Assembly (NCBI GenBank): GCA_937925925.1
Contig: CALANA010000152.1
Location: forward strand, 1 to 55,031
Length of the DNA: 55,031 nucleotides
Direction of reading: 5' to 3'
DNA from: an uncultured Chloroflexales bacterium
GTDB taxonomy: Bacteria > Chloroflexota > Chloroflexia > Chloroflexales > Chloroflexaceae
Positions within the stretch are counted from its first letter, which is position 1. Each line of letters begins with the position of its first letter. A program made the translations under genes and the position numbers. Below are positions 1 through 10,043 of the stretch, in pieces. The notes under the pieces are model-generated. The model had not been told where the DNA came from. It ran no database searches and worked only from the letters and a program-made list of their open reading frames with translations.

Positions 1-112
1 ATAAGTGGCATTATACCTGCCGCACCATACTGGTGTCAAATAGGCGAACGCAGATCAAGTACCTCGATCTGCGTTCGGAAGAGACACACGTTCTGGTTAT
101 CGTTGCGTTAGA

Positions 113-1855
113 TTACTCGTTATCACCTACCCGTTGCAACGTACGGCGATGGGCATCACGCTGTCGGCGGGAAAACCGATCTTCCTCATCGTCATCGTCG
201 TCTGCACGATGACGGCGATCCTTACGTCGGGAGTTGCCTCCAAACTTACTTAACAGATCCTCCAGGGTCGCATTACCGGAAAACTCCTCATCCGGATCAC
301 TGGCAGAACTAAATGGTTCCATGGCTGGTGGCGCTTCAGGTGCTGCCGTCCGTGCGCTACGGCGGCCACCTGTATCAGGTGCGATTGGACGGCGGCGCTC
401 CTCCGTTGGCGGCGGTGGCGGTGGACTTTCGGGTTCAGGTGGACGATCCTCGAGGCGCATGGTCAGGCTAATCCGTTTGCTCTGTGGATCAACTTCCAGG
501 ACACGCACTTTGATCTGCTGACCTACCTGCACCACATCTTCGACCTTCTCGACGCGCTCTTCAGATAGCTCAGAAATATGCACAAGGCCATCGCGTCCAA
601 CATTAATATCCACAAAGGCTCCAAAGGCCGCCAGTCCACTGACGGTGCCCTCTAGAATCTGACCCACTTCCAGTTGCTGAAGCTTCTGTGTGCGTTGGGC
701 GCGGCGCAAACTCAAGCTAATGCGTGTTCCCTCTGGATCAACCTCGAGCAACTTAAAGCTGTAGCGTTGCCCGACCTGTACCGCATCTTCAGGACGATCG
801 ACGCGGCCTTCGGAGAGTTCGGAGATATGTACCAGACCATCCTTGCCTACCCCGATATCCGCAAAGGCACCAAAAGAGGCCATACCGGTAATCACACCCT
901 CGACCACATCACCCACTTTGAGTACCGCCAGTGCTTCACGGTCAATATCGGCTCGTTTGGGGCGATTGCGTGGACGCGGTTCACTACTAACCCGTTCGCG
1001 TGGTATCCGCATCGTCAGGCTAATGCGCCGGGCATCGACATCCAACCCTTTCACCCGTACCTTGACCGTGTCGCCAATCTGCACCAGATCTGAGGGCGAT
1101 TCAATCCGGGTATCACTCATTTCAGAGATATGTACCAGACCATCACGCCCCACGCCCACATCGACAAAAATGCCATAGAGCGCAATCGAGGTCACACGCC
1201 CTTCTAACTCGGCACCAACCTGCAGATCTTTGAGACGACGGGGGCGGGTACTGGCTTCATTGTCTTCAACCGGTGTAAAGCTTGCTCCAGGAGCTTCCGC
1301 CGTGCCAGGCTCAACAGAACCTTCCGGCATCACCATATCGGCGTCCACATGTTCCTGTTCCGCAACCTTGGCCACCGCAGTGGCCTCCACCTCAACCGGA
1401 GCCGGGCTTGCATCCGGGGTATCTTCAGGTGTACCATCGGGTGCTACAACCAGTGGTTCGGTCTCTCCTAGTGATAGCACCTCAGCCGGTACTGACTCTG
1501 CGACTGGCTGCTCATCGTTAGGCAGAGTCACTGCATTTTCGGGTGGTGGTAGTACCTCCACCTGTTCTTCCGATTGCTCATACATCGTTATATGCTGTCC
1601 TACTTCTCTTTCCGTCTGTCCCTCAGCCTCAACCAGTTCCTCAGCCTGTTCTGCATCTGGCGTCTCTGCTAGCACCTCCGTTGGCGCTGTGGTCTGTGCC
1701 TCGGCGGAGTTCTCGGTCTGTGCCTCGGGAGTGGACTGAACGGTAGCTTCGGTATCTACCAGATGCTCATGCACACCAGCCTGTACCACAGACCTTCTGG
1801 CCTCAGTTGGCACATCATTCGCTGTGGCTTCCTCCCTACGGTCCTGATCGATCAT
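113..1855 (-). CDS. S1 domain RNA-binding protein (three S1 repeats, ribosomal protein S1-like)
   Basis: Residues below are counted from the first in-frame start at 1921. Three consecutive S1 (OB-fold) repeats lie at about 234-305, 334-406 and 417-489; each has the GxFVDIGVGxDGLVHIS-type strand pattern and ends in RISLTMR-like residues. The first 230 residues are acidic and low-complexity; the tail is proline-rich, then alternately Asp- and Arg/Lys-rich. S1 proteins bind mRNA on the 30S subunit or act as RNA chaperones; with only three repeats and a long acidic head this is not a canonical six-repeat S1. I place the start at ATG 1855, or GTG 1858, because AGGAGG at 1866-1871 sits 10 or 7 nt upstream; the longer reading frame lacks such a site. 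Domain assignment is firm, exact role inferred. Confidence 0.85.
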   Translation of the reverse strand: MIDQDRREEATANDVPTEARRSVVQAGVHEHLVDTEATVQSTPEAQTENSAEAQTTAPTEVLAETPDAEQAEELVEAEGQTEREVGQHITMYEQSEEQVEVLPPPENAVTLPNDEQPVAESVPAEVLSLGETEPLVVAPDGTPEDTPDASPAPVEVEATAVAKVAEQEHVDADMVMPEGSVEPGTAEAPGASFTPVEDNEASTRPRRLKDLQVGAELEGRVTSIALYGIFVDVGVGRDGLVHISEMSDTRIESPSDLVQIGDTVKVRVKGLDVDARRISLTMRIPRERVSSEPRPRNRPKRADIDREALAVLKVGDVVEGVITGMASFGAFADIGVGKDGLVHISELSEGRVDRPEDAVQVGQRYSFKLLEVDPEGTRISLSLRRAQRTQKLQQLEVGQILEGTVSGLAAFGAFVDINVGRDGLVHISELSEERVEKVEDVVQVGQQIKVRVLEVDPQSKRISLTMRLEDRPPEPESPPPPPPTEERRRPIAPDTGGRRSARTAAPEAPPAMEPFSSASDPDEEFSGNATLEDLLSKFGGNSRRKDRRHRADDDDDEEDRFSRRQRDAHRRTLQRVGDNE

Positions 1856-1937
1856 CACCAACATCCCTCCTGATACTTGTGAAAACAGGGTTTCCTCTGT
1901 GACACCTGAGACACAGCACACTTACGCTGTATCTGGT

Positions 1938-4088
1938 TTATGCGCGTTGCGTGTTTTTCATTTGCGCACGTACCATCTGTGCCAGGCCACCTTCATCGAG
2001 TTCCTCCAGTCGATAGTAGATACCGTTCAAATGCTGCGCCAGTTGGCGCGCAAGACCACGCTCAAAATGCGGGTGTTCTGTGTCGATCACAATGGCTCGC
2101 ATAGCGTGGCTGGCAATAAAATCTGCCACACGGTAGGCCTCAAACTGAGGAGCCAAATGGGTCATCGATACATTGGCCTGACCATCAGTCAGTAGCACCA
2201 GCAACGGAATAACCTCGTTATCCTGGAGACAGGCGCGTGACAACACCTCATACCCTGTTAGCAAGCCACGGGCGAGGGGTGTTTTGCCGCCGGTTGGCAT
2301 TGTTTGCAAACACCGTTGCGCCAGATCCACACTATTCGTAAGTGGTAAGAGAATATGGGCCGAGCTACGTTGAAAGCTGACCAATCCGACTCGATCCCGA
2401 CGCTGATAGACATCATGCAGCAGTGACAGGACGGCGGCCTTGGTTGAGCGCATGCGTTCGTCGGCTGCCATACTCCAGCTCGCATCAACGACAAAACAGA
2501 CCGCATTGCGTGTGCGACGTACCCGTATTTTTTGCCGTAAATCAGACCGGTGCAAAATAACTTTTGTGGCTGATCGGGGCGCAGTGCATTCCACACCAGG
2601 CGACCTTTCTGCCAACGGTGCTTCAGGAGACACGGCATCCTGGCTGGTTGCCCACTTGATCGCATGGCGCCGGCGTTGATACGGTGCCGCCTCACGCAAC
2701 GTTGCATCCAATGCCAGATCGGTTACCCGTGGTACCACAGTGCTGGCAATATAGTGACCCTGTTTACGTCTGGTGCGTGTACGCGTGCGCCGCCCAGGTA
2801 ACCGCCGCAACTGGTTCCAATCATTCTGACCTTCGAGACGTCTGGTAGGGAAGGGCGGGTCAGATTGATGAGTCACCCCACCAGTTGCCCGTTCCTCTGA
2901 ACTTGCGGCATATGACCCATCGCCACCACTACCATCTGGTAGTCCGCGCAACAGCGTTGTCGGTCTGGATGTTCCCTGGCGGGATCGCTCCAATTCAGGT
3001 ACCCGATCTTTTTTTTTACCCTCATCTTGCGCGAACGTCGTTGCCTGACTACTTTGACTGGATTGTTCCAGCACCATTTTAATCCGGGCTTCATCGACTT
3101 TTATCTCGGCAAAAGGTTGTCGCCGCATACGATGGGGCAAAGCCAGTTCTGCCGCCAACCGAATATCTTCGGTTGTCAGGGTGAGACGGCCAGACAATGC
3201 AGCATGGGTACGCGCCGTTTCCAGGATCGTCAAATCAGCCCGATGACCATCGACCCCCAGTTCGATAGCCAATCGCGCCACAACCGACATATCGGTAGCC
3301 GCAATGTGTACCTGGGGCAGCAGCTCACGCGCCACCACAATTTGTTGGGCCAGTGCTTGCTCAGCCGCTTGCCACTGTGCCACAAACAGCTCCGGATCGG
3401 CTTCATATGCCATGCGCCGCTCAATCACCGCGACACGGCCTGGCACATCACTCAGACCAGTGACCTCCACGGCCAGACCGAAACGATCCAGCAACTGTGG
3501 GCGCAGTTCACCTTCTTCCGGATTCATGGTACCAACCAGCATAAAGCGAGCGGGATGCGATATGCTGATGCCTTCACGTTCAACCGTATTAACACCCATA
3601 GCCGCCGCATCTAACAAAATATCCACCAGATGATCGTCGAGTAAATTTACCTCATCAACATACAACAACCCCCGGTTCACCTGGGCCAGCAGGCCAGGCT
3701 CGAAGCGCCGTTGCCCTTCGGTAATCGCATGTTCGAGATCGAGCGCACCAACCACACGATCCTCGGAGGCTGAGACAGGCAGTTCGACCAGGCGGGTTGG
3801 CCGCACCAGCGTTGGTAGTGGCTCGTGTGTTGCACGGCGATGAGTACACGTAGCACACAATGAGGCTGGCTCATCGGGGGCACACTGGTAGGGACAGTCT
3901 GCAACAACTGTTAGAGAAGGTAATAGACCCGCCAGTGCCCGTACAGCGGTTGACTTGGCTGTTCCTTTTTCGCCACGGATTAAGACCCCACCAATACGGG
4001 GATTGATCGCATTCAGTACAAGCGCCCGTTTCAGTCGCTCCTGACCTACAAGCGCACTGAAGGGATAAACTGGTCGCAAAATCGGCAT
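1938..4088 (-). CDS. Magnesium/cobalt chelatase-type AAA+ ATPase fused to VWA domain (ChlI-ChlD type)
   Basis: This 716-aa protein joins an N-terminal ChlI-like AAA+ module to a C-terminal von Willebrand A domain. Walker A is GEKGTAKS (39-46), Walker B is [10 protein letters not shown] near 140, and the MIDAS motif DASWS is at 535-539. Four cysteines (65, 69, 78, 81) lie where fused chelatase subunits have an insertion. An acidic/Arg-rich linker (about 350-460, with RTRTRR) joins the halves. Proteins of this type energise metal insertion into tetrapyrroles, for Mg in bacteriochlorophyll or Co in cobalamin, with a large CobN/BchH subunit. No such partner is in the window, so the metal cannot be assigned. 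The gene follows the S1 gene's strand, 83 bp upstream of its start. Confidence 0.85.
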   Translation of the reverse strand: MPILRPVYPFSALVGQERLKRALVLNAINPRIGGVLIRGEKGTAKSTAVRALAGLLPSLTVVADCPYQCAPDEPASLCATCTHRRATHEPLPTLVRPTRLVELPVSASEDRVVGALDLEHAITEGQRRFEPGLLAQVNRGLLYVDEVNLLDDHLVDILLDAAAMGVNTVEREGISISHPARFMLVGTMNPEEGELRPQLLDRFGLAVEVTGLSDVPGRVAVIERRMAYEADPELFVAQWQAAEQALAQQIVVARELLPQVHIAATDMSVVARLAIELGVDGHRADLTILETARTHAALSGRLTLTTEDIRLAAELALPHRMRRQPFAEIKVDEARIKMVLEQSSQSSQATTFAQDEGKKKDRVPELERSRQGTSRPTTLLRGLPDGSGGDGSYAASSEERATGGVTHQSDPPFPTRRLEGQNDWNQLRRLPGRRTRTRTRRKQGHYIASTVVPRVTDLALDATLREAAPYQRRRHAIKWATSQDAVSPEAPLAERSPGVECTAPRSATKVILHRSDLRQKIRVRRTRNAVCFVVDASWSMAADERMRSTKAAVLSLLHDVYQRRDRVGLVSFQRSSAHILLPLTNSVDLAQRCLQTMPTGGKTPLARGLLTGYEVLSRACLQDNEVIPLLVLLTDGQANVSMTHLAPQFEAYRVADFIASHAMRAIVIDTEHPHFERGLARQLAQHLNGIYYRLEELDEGGLAQMVRAQMKNTQRA

Positions 4089-4344
4089 AGAATTTTATGG
4101 TGAGAACAATAAAAGCCCTCTAGCCTTTTTTTAGGGCCAGAGGTATATGCAACGGTGCCTTATCATCTTTGGAATGTGTGTAGACACAAAAAATGTCTGG
4201 CTCTTAATCGAGTTAAACCTGGCACTATGCCATATTTCGGTGTTTACTTCCAAGCATGTCTAATTTTCCCACAAAGAGACGCAAAAGTCAAATCAACGCT
4301 AGATCGTAAGATCGTAACGGTTCACACCCGGGGTAGCGTGTATG

Positions 4345-4379
4345 CCTGAGAGCGCGGGCATCGTGCCCGCGCTCTCAGG
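4345..4379. repeat. Perfect 16-bp hairpin in mreB upstream region
   Basis: A 16-bp inverted repeat with a 3-nt TCG loop (arms 4345-4360 and 4364-4379, GGGCA-TCG-TGCCC at the centre). No T-run follows, so it is not a classical terminator. It lies in the 705-bp gap between the divergent chelatase and mreB genes. Confidence 0.7.
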
Positions 4380-4397
4380 AGAAACGTGACCGCTTAC

Positions 4398-4503
4398 GCT
4401 AGATTATGAGAGCGGAAGGTAACAGTCACTCGAACCAGACATCTTTTTCGCCTGCGGCAGACGAAAAGGCAAGTTAACCAGACCACAGCGTACGTCGTCC
4501 TGT
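4398..4503. repeat. Degraded family B palindromic element
   Basis: The right end matches the family B terminus (CCAGACCAC.GCGTACGTC) seen at 33690-33715 and 48590-48607. The centre keeps the CTTTTTCGCC...CGAAAAGG inverted repeat in decayed form. The left end has CGTGACCGCTTACG. It appears to be an old copy with no coding capacity. Confidence 0.55.
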
Positions 4504-4605
4504 TGATGATTAACCAGATATCCGGACTCCATCCGGCAGTGATGCCCACACCAGCGCCATAGCCATAACCTATCATCGTTCTGTCATTTCATGCGAAACA
4601 GGTTA

Positions 4606-4614
4606 TGCTATAAT
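4606..4614 (+). promoter_or_regulatory. Extended -10 promoter candidate for the mre operon
   Basis: TGCTATAAT at 4606-4614 combines a consensus -10 hexamer (4609-4614) with the TGN extension; no convincing -35 box is present, as is usual for extended -10 promoters. It would give an untranslated leader of about 170 nt before mreB. Confidence 0.5.
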
Positions 4615-4793
4615 AGGCTGGAACGTAATCACAATAGGTTCGACCGTTCGTTCCTGCTGAATACGCAACCGGAAGAGCGTTGTCCAGTACCTCCTCTGTG
4701 GCCGGTAGGCGAGTAACAGGTTATGATATCGATCGTGTTTGAACCTATTGACTGGTCGGCACAATTATTTTACCTCAAGTCTGGAGTAACCAT

Positions 4794-5873
4794 GTGGCTC
4801 TATTCAATCCTTTCAATACGGTGCTTGGCGCTTTTAGTCGTGACCTGGGCATCGATCTAGGAACGGCCAATACGCTTGTTCATGTACGCGGCAAAGGCAT
4901 TGTCATCAGCGAGCCATCGGTTGTTGCCTTTGATATTCGAACCAAAAAGTCCTACGCGGTAGGTGCAGAAGCGAAGGCTATGGTTGGCAAGACACCGTCC
5001 AACATTGTCGCGGTGCGGCCACTCAAAGACGGTGTAATTGCCGATTTTGATGTGGTTGAGAAGATGTTGAGCTATTTCATTAAGAAAGCGCACGAGCGCG
5101 CGTTCAGCCTGGTTCCCCCCCGACCGCGGGTGATCGTTGGCGTTCCTTCGGGAGTAACGGAAGTCGAGCGCCGTGCTGCCCGCGATGCCACCTTGAACGC
5201 CAATGCACGCGAGGCGTATGTGGTCGAAGAACCAATGGCGGCTGCCATTGGTGCTGGACTGCCCGTGCAGGAGCCAATGGGTAGTATGATTGTGGATATT
5301 GGCGGTGGGACAACCGAGGTGGCCGTGATTTCGCTCGGCGGCATAGTGATTAATCACTCGATCCGCACTGCTGGCGATGAAATTGATGAGGCGATTATTC
5401 AATTTGCACGCCGTGAATATAACTTGTTGATTGGTGAACGCATGGCTGAGAAATCGAAGATCGCCGCCGGGAGTGCCTATCCCCTGGACGAAGAGATCAA
5501 GGTGGTGTTGCGTGGGCGCGATTTGCTCACCGGTTTGCCCAAAGCGGTCGAAGTGAGTAGCGTCGAAATTCGAGAGGGCATTGCCGGGCCAGTCAATAAT
5601 ATTGTGCAAGAAGTGCGGGCGGCGCTGGAGGAAACACCCCCAGAACTGGTGGCTGATATTATGGAGCATGGCATTACTCTTGCTGGCGGTGGATCACTGT
5701 TGCATGGTCTGGATCGGCGGATTGCGGCTGAGACTCGTATGCCGGTCTATGTTGCAGAAGACCCCCTCTCGTGTGTGGCGCGTGGAGCAGGAGAGATGGT
5801 TGAGCATTTTTCCGATCCTGGCTATCAAGATATACTGATGCGCTCACAGAGTACGCGCAAAGCGAAGTATTGA
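4794..5873 (+). CDS. mreB: Rod shape-determining protein MreB
   Basis: This is a 359-aa actin-fold ATPase that forms membrane-associated filaments directing elongation of the peptidoglycan wall. The phosphate-1 motif is DLGTANTLVH near residue 20, with phosphate-2 around IVDIGGGTTEVAV and the adenosine motif near GITLAGGGSLL. Length is close to other MreB proteins. It starts at GTG 4794 with GGAG at 4782-4785; an overlapping ATG at 4792 is out of frame. It is the first gene of mreBCD-mrdA-minCDE, and its TGA overlaps the mreC ATG by one base (TGATG), indicating translational coupling. Confidence 0.96.
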   Translation: MALFNPFNTVLGAFSRDLGIDLGTANTLVHVRGKGIVISEPSVVAFDIRTKKSYAVGAEAKAMVGKTPSNIVAVRPLKDGVIADFDVVEKMLSYFIKKAHERAFSLVPPRPRVIVGVPSGVTEVERRAARDATLNANAREAYVVEEPMAAAIGAGLPVQEPMGSMIVDIGGGTTEVAVISLGGIVINHSIRTAGDEIDEAIIQFARREYNLLIGERMAEKSKIAAGSAYPLDEEIKVVLRGRDLLTGLPKAVEVSSVEIREGIAGPVNNIVQEVRAALEETPPELVADIMEHGITLAGGGSLLHGLDRRIAAETRMPVYVAEDPLSCVARGAGEMVEHFSDPGYQDILMRSQSTRKAKY

Positions 5874-6766
5874 TGCGTAATTATCTTGATGATCAACCGA
5901 TTGACCTTGCCGGAAGCACACCGCGTCGGCCATTACTTATGGCGCTGATGCTGTGTGGGCTGGCGCTCGTACTGTTTTTTGCCGACTCGCTGGGCTTCCT
6001 CACGCCAGTACGCGGCCCTCTCGAATGGGTCTTCAGGCCCGTGGCCCAACAGTTGACCTCCTGGCGGAATGGTGTCTCTAGCTTCACAACGACGGTAACC
6101 AGTCTGCCACATATTCGGGCCGAAAATGAAGATCTGAAGCGCCGGATCAGCCAGCTTGAAGACGAGTTGATCGCTCGTGAACAGGCACGGGCTGAAAATA
6201 CGCGCCTGCGCCAGCAACTCGGAATCGAGGAAGAACATCCCTGGCGTTTACTTGGGGCCGAGGTTGCGATACGCTTTCCTGATGCTGGCCGGCGTGTGAT
6301 CCTTATTGCACGTGGACACAAGGCGGGGATCGAGCCAGGTATGGCGGTCATTGCTCAGACCGATAGTGGGCCAACAGCGCTGGTAGGCATTGTGGAGGAG
6401 GTCGGCTCCTATATGGCGAGTGTGCTACTGATTACCGACTTTGGCAGCAAAGTGAGTTCACGAGTATTGCATGAGGGTGAGACGGCGTTGGGTATTGTGC
6501 AGGGACAATGGCAGCGTGGTTCGCGGTTGCGATTGGAGCAGATTGAACGGAGTGTTACTCCGCACGTGGGCGATACGGTGGTGAGCGCTGGTCTGACCAG
6601 CGAACTGCAGTTGCCCCTGGCGCTCGCTTCAGTACCGGGCGGTATACCAATCGGTACCGTTGAAGCGGTTCGCTCTGATGGCTATGCCCTGGTAGCCGAA
6701 TTACAACCATTTATTGACTCGGAACGGGTCAACTATGTATGGGTCATACTCGGGCAAAAAAATTAG
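5873..6766 (+). CDS. mreC: Rod shape-determining protein MreC
   Basis: This bitopic membrane protein of about 297 aa scaffolds the elongasome between MreB/MreD and PBP2. One N-terminal transmembrane helix (about 22-40) is followed by a coiled coil rich in Glu/Arg (about 80-115) and the two beta-barrel subdomains typical of MreC. ATG 5873 overlaps the mreB stop; a TTG one codon earlier is less likely. Its 3' end overlaps mreD by 28 nt, so the genes must be co-transcribed. Confidence 0.93.
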   Translation: MRNYLDDQPIDLAGSTPRRPLLMALMLCGLALVLFFADSLGFLTPVRGPLEWVFRPVAQQLTSWRNGVSSFTTTVTSLPHIRAENEDLKRRISQLEDELIAREQARAENTRLRQQLGIEEEHPWRLLGAEVAIRFPDAGRRVILIARGHKAGIEPGMAVIAQTDSGPTALVGIVEEVGSYMASVLLITDFGSKVSSRVLHEGETALGIVQGQWQRGSRLRLEQIERSVTPHVGDTVVSAGLTSELQLPLALASVPGGIPIGTVEAVRSDGYALVAELQPFIDSERVNYVWVILGQKN

Positions 6767-7284
6767 AAGAATACCTGGTACGTGAGTCGTTGCTCATTCT
6801 CAGCATGATTGCGCTGGCACTGGTGCAAATGAGTCTTTTACCAACGCCACTGGGGTCTCCGCCTACGTTGTTGCTGGTACTGGTGGTGTGCCGTGTGTTA
6901 TTGGGGATTGGTAGTGGGACAATCTTTGCTGATAGTGGCTTAGAAGGAGCGGCACGCTGGGCTTTTTATGGTGGTCTGACCCTCGATATTGGAAGTGCGA
7001 CACCGCTTGGGAGTCACGCTCTGGCACTCTTAGGGGCAGTCATTGTCGTTGCGGTGGGGACATCCCGGTTGCGTGTTGATGGGCCATTACTGCCGTTGAT
7101 CTCGGTGCTGATTGGTGCCCTGGTGTATGAGGTTCTGCTGGCAATACTGGTGTATAATCAGTTTACAACGCTCAACGAATGGCATATGTATGCAATGAGT
7201 GTTATTTTGCCCAGTGTCCTATTAACCCTGATCCCCGCACTCCCGCTTTTTTTTCTTCTGCGCTGGTTGTTTCGTGTACAGTAG
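6739..7284 (+). CDS. mreD: Rod shape-determining protein MreD
   Basis: This is a 181-aa polytopic membrane protein with about five hydrophobic segments and almost no soluble domain, matching the MreD family in size and position. MreD is the least conserved elongasome component, so the call rests on topology plus location between mreC and the PBP2 gene. ATG 6739 lies inside mreC; no strong ribosome-binding site is visible, consistent with coupled translation. Confidence 0.88.
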   Translation: MGHTRAKKLEEYLVRESLLILSMIALALVQMSLLPTPLGSPPTLLLVLVVCRVLLGIGSGTIFADSGLEGAARWAFYGGLTLDIGSATPLGSHALALLGAVIVVAVGTSRLRVDGPLLPLISVLIGALVYEVLLAILVYNQFTTLNEWHMYAMSVILPSVLLTLIPALPLFFLLRWLFRVQ

Positions 7285-7374
7285 CATGCATGCTGCCGAT
7301 GATGCAGAGATAGGCGAACGTATACGACACCCTTCTTTCTGGTTCAAAAGTCATACATAACGGATGCTGGTGTG

Positions 7375-9789
7375 ATGCAACGAATACTGGTCTTACGGGT
7401 ACTGTTGTTGCTGATTGTCATGGTGCTGATCGGACGACTGTATCAACTCCAACTCGTAGATAGCGATGCTCGACGGTATGGAAGTACGGTTGAAGATATT
7501 ACCACGCGCTATATCCCGGTACTACCTCGGCGCGGTGAAATTCTGGCCAGCGATGGCACAACGCTCCTGGCCGAGAGTGTGCCCATTTTTAGCATCGCGG
7601 TACTCCCCGGTTATTTACCCGCCCGTGGGTCAGTACGGCGGACAACAGTGCTGGGCCAGTTAGCCCAACTGTCAGAGCATGCCAGTACGCTGATTGTTTC
7701 CCCTGCATCTGCCCTACAACAGAATCCAGACTTACGCTACAACCTCTCGCACATAACCACCGACTCGCTGGTATATGCATCACCCCCTGGAGGGCTATTA
7801 TTGTCTAGCGATGTCTTAACGCTGACTGTTCCTGCTGATCGCACCCTTGATGCGATCAGGATAGCTGAGGTTTACAGTGATGTCCTCACGTTAAAAAACC
7901 CGATTGAAGATCTGATTGATCCGCTGAGTGTTGCTGGCTACCAGACCGTAGTGGTCAAAGAGGATATTTCGCAAGAACTGGCGCTGGCGGTGCGGGAAAA
8001 TAGCATGTATTTACCCGGTGTGGTGGTGGTACAGGACTATCGCCGGCGTTATCCAACAACAGCCTATGTGCCCTCCCTCTCACATATCCTTGGCTATATC
8101 GGTCGGATCAATGCCTGTGAACTGGTGATCGAGAATCCGGCCACATCATGGCTAACCAGCCTGATGGATACGATGAGCCACATACCCGATTGTGGCATTC
8201 TGCCTAAACAGATTGATCCCAGTGTGCTAGCACGCGGTATGCCTCCTTATCAGCGCGATGATCGCATTGGCAAGTATGGACTTGAGCGTGGATACGAAGC
8301 GGAACTCCGTGGCGAAATGGGGATCGACACCCTGACGGTTGATAATGTCGAGCGTCCAGTCGGCCCGATTCGCACCGAAATCCCGGTGCGCAACGGCAGT
8401 AACTTGATCTTGACTATCGACCTGGAGTTTCAACGTCAAGTCGAATTGATCATGCAGCGCTGGCTGGTTGAGGGTGAAGCGCGTCGCCAGCGGGCAATCG
8501 GCCATAAGCGTGAGTATCCGCCCATTACCAATGGTGTGGCCGTTGCGCTTGATCCACATACCGGGCAGGTATTGGCGATGGTCAGTTTGCCAACCTACGA
8601 TAACAACATCTGGGTTGATCCGACGCGATCCGCTGAACTACAGAATATTTTGAGTCCGGCTGACCCGGAGGCACAACAAGAACTGGCACGACTGGCACCA
8701 TTGACAAATCGGGCAATTGCCGGGCAGTATCCACCCGGCTCTTCGTTCAAGCAATTTGTGGGCGCAGCCGTGTTACAACATGAGATTATCAGACCAGAGA
8801 CCCGGTTGTATGACCCCGGTGCGCTGCTATTACGCGAAGCAGGTGGTACGATCTATGAACTGCCAAACTCGTCACGTCGGCATAATGGCTCGATTACGAT
8901 TTCAGATGCATTGATGGTTTCATCGAATGTCTTTTTTGCCTCGATTACTGGTGGTAATGATCAGGCGATTAACCTGCGGGCTAATGATCTGCAGATAAGA
9001 GGATTAGGGATCGAAAGGCTATCGGAAGGCTTAGGCTGGTTTGGATTTGGTAAGCCCACCGGGATCAAAATGGCAGGCGAGGCGGCCGGGCGTGTACCAA
9101 CACCGAGCTGGAAAGCCTATACGTTGCGCGAACCCTGGACGACCGGTGATACCTATAACATGTCGATCGGGCAAGGATATCTCGAAGTCACCCCGCTCCA
9201 GATGGCTGTTGCCACTGCAGCGCTGGTCAATGAAGGCATACTCTATCGTCCACAGCTTGTTCAGGCGATCAGTGATAGCAGCGGTGCCATCATTGAAACC
9301 ATTGAGCCAGAAGAATTGTCACGCATTCCGATTGATCCAGGCTATCTGGCCGTGATGCGTGAGGGTATGCGCCGCTCAGTTACCGAAGGGATTAATGTGG
9401 CTGCCCGCGATACTTGCTCTGGTCTACCGATTGCGGGCAAAACTGGCACCGCCGAGTATGGGGGATTGATTTTCACCCCCACCGGGCAGATTACCCGGCG
9501 CAGTCATGCCTGGTTTGTTGGTTTTGCGCCCTATGATGATCCGCAAATTGTGGTGGTGGTGCTGTTTGAAGGAACGGGCGACCTCGATGATGGTTCATCT
9601 ACTATGGCCGTCCCCGCCGTGACACAGATTATGCAAGCCTATTTCAATGTAACGCCGCCGGAAAGCCAGCCGTGGGATTGCCCGACGCTACCAGTGTGGC
9701 AAGAAACGGTGCCCGCAGAAGCGCCAGCTCGAGAAGAGGCAGAGGATGCCGATGAGTGGGTGGACGGCGCAACGCCGCCAGAGGAATAG
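7375..9789 (+). CDS. mrdA: Penicillin-binding protein 2 (class B, elongation transpeptidase)
   Basis: This class B PBP of about 804 aa cross-links peptidoglycan during cylindrical growth. It has an N-terminal membrane anchor (about 5-25), a dimerisation/pedestal domain, and a transpeptidase domain with all three active-site motifs: SSFK (Ser457 nucleophile, Lys460), SSN (517-519) and KTG (690-692). The pedestal region has extra sequence, making it longer than E. coli PBP2 (633 aa). The tail is acidic. ATG 7375 is preferred; GTG 7372 is adjacent in the same frame. The gene lies 90 bp after mreD; a RodA gene is not present here. Confidence 0.94.
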   Translation: MQRILVLRVLLLLIVMVLIGRLYQLQLVDSDARRYGSTVEDITTRYIPVLPRRGEILASDGTTLLAESVPIFSIAVLPGYLPARGSVRRTTVLGQLAQLSEHASTLIVSPASALQQNPDLRYNLSHITTDSLVYASPPGGLLLSSDVLTLTVPADRTLDAIRIAEVYSDVLTLKNPIEDLIDPLSVAGYQTVVVKEDISQELALAVRENSMYLPGVVVVQDYRRRYPTTAYVPSLSHILGYIGRINACELVIENPATSWLTSLMDTMSHIPDCGILPKQIDPSVLARGMPPYQRDDRIGKYGLERGYEAELRGEMGIDTLTVDNVERPVGPIRTEIPVRNGSNLILTIDLEFQRQVELIMQRWLVEGEARRQRAIGHKREYPPITNGVAVALDPHTGQVLAMVSLPTYDNNIWVDPTRSAELQNILSPADPEAQQELARLAPLTNRAIAGQYPPGSSFKQFVGAAVLQHEIIRPETRLYDPGALLLREAGGTIYELPNSSRRHNGSITISDALMVSSNVFFASITGGNDQAINLRANDLQIRGLGIERLSEGLGWFGFGKPTGIKMAGEAAGRVPTPSWKAYTLREPWTTGDTYNMSIGQGYLEVTPLQMAVATAALVNEGILYRPQLVQAISDSSGAIIETIEPEELSRIPIDPGYLAVMREGMRRSVTEGINVAARDTCSGLPIAGKTGTAEYGGLIFTPTGQITRRSHAWFVGFAPYDDPQIVVVVLFEGTGDLDDGSSTMAVPAVTQIMQAYFNVTPPESQPWDCPTLPVWQETVPAEAPAREEAEDADEWVDGATPPEE

Positions 9790-9848
9790 ATTACTGGTCT
9801 TTCCTCGTTATGTCTGCTATAATTTTGGCACAAGCTCGCGTTTAATTT

Positions 9849-10025
9849 ACAGGATTTACGTGGTGGCATGGTCAACTCGTCTTTTCGCCTGTGGAAGAGC
9901 GGTACTTTTTCTGTTTTGCACTCCAAATTTTCGCCTACTGCGAAAATTTTGGGTACAAAAAGAGTCTCTTCGACGCTGCCGCAGGCGAACAAGAGGTTTC
10001 GTTCACGTGACCACATAAGCCCTGT
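9849..10025. repeat. Family B palindromic element between mrdA and minC
   Basis: The ends form imperfect inverted repeats (ACAGGATTTACGTGGT at the left, the complement of ACAGGGCTTATGTGGT at the right). The core is an inverted repeat spanning about 9915-9963 around a TTTTCGCCTACTGCGAAAA kernel with one bulge. There is no open reading frame of substance. The element sits inside the shape/division operon, so read-through or a hairpin effect on minCDE expression is possible. Confidence 0.75.
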
Positions 10026-10043
10026 AATCGAGATGTAACCGTG

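Noticed and set aside
1230..1739. Long plus-strand frames (169, 79 and 67 aa) opposite the S1 gene
   Set aside because: They mirror the low-complexity acidic/proline-rich coding strand, have no ribosome-binding sites and resemble no protein.
4620..4700. Possible tRNA because of a GGTTCGA-like string
   Set aside because: No cloverleaf arms or acceptor stem can be drawn.
4857..5669. 270-aa frame antisense to mreB
   Set aside because: Shadow of a strongly conserved gene; composition rich in His/Asn as expected for the reverse strand.
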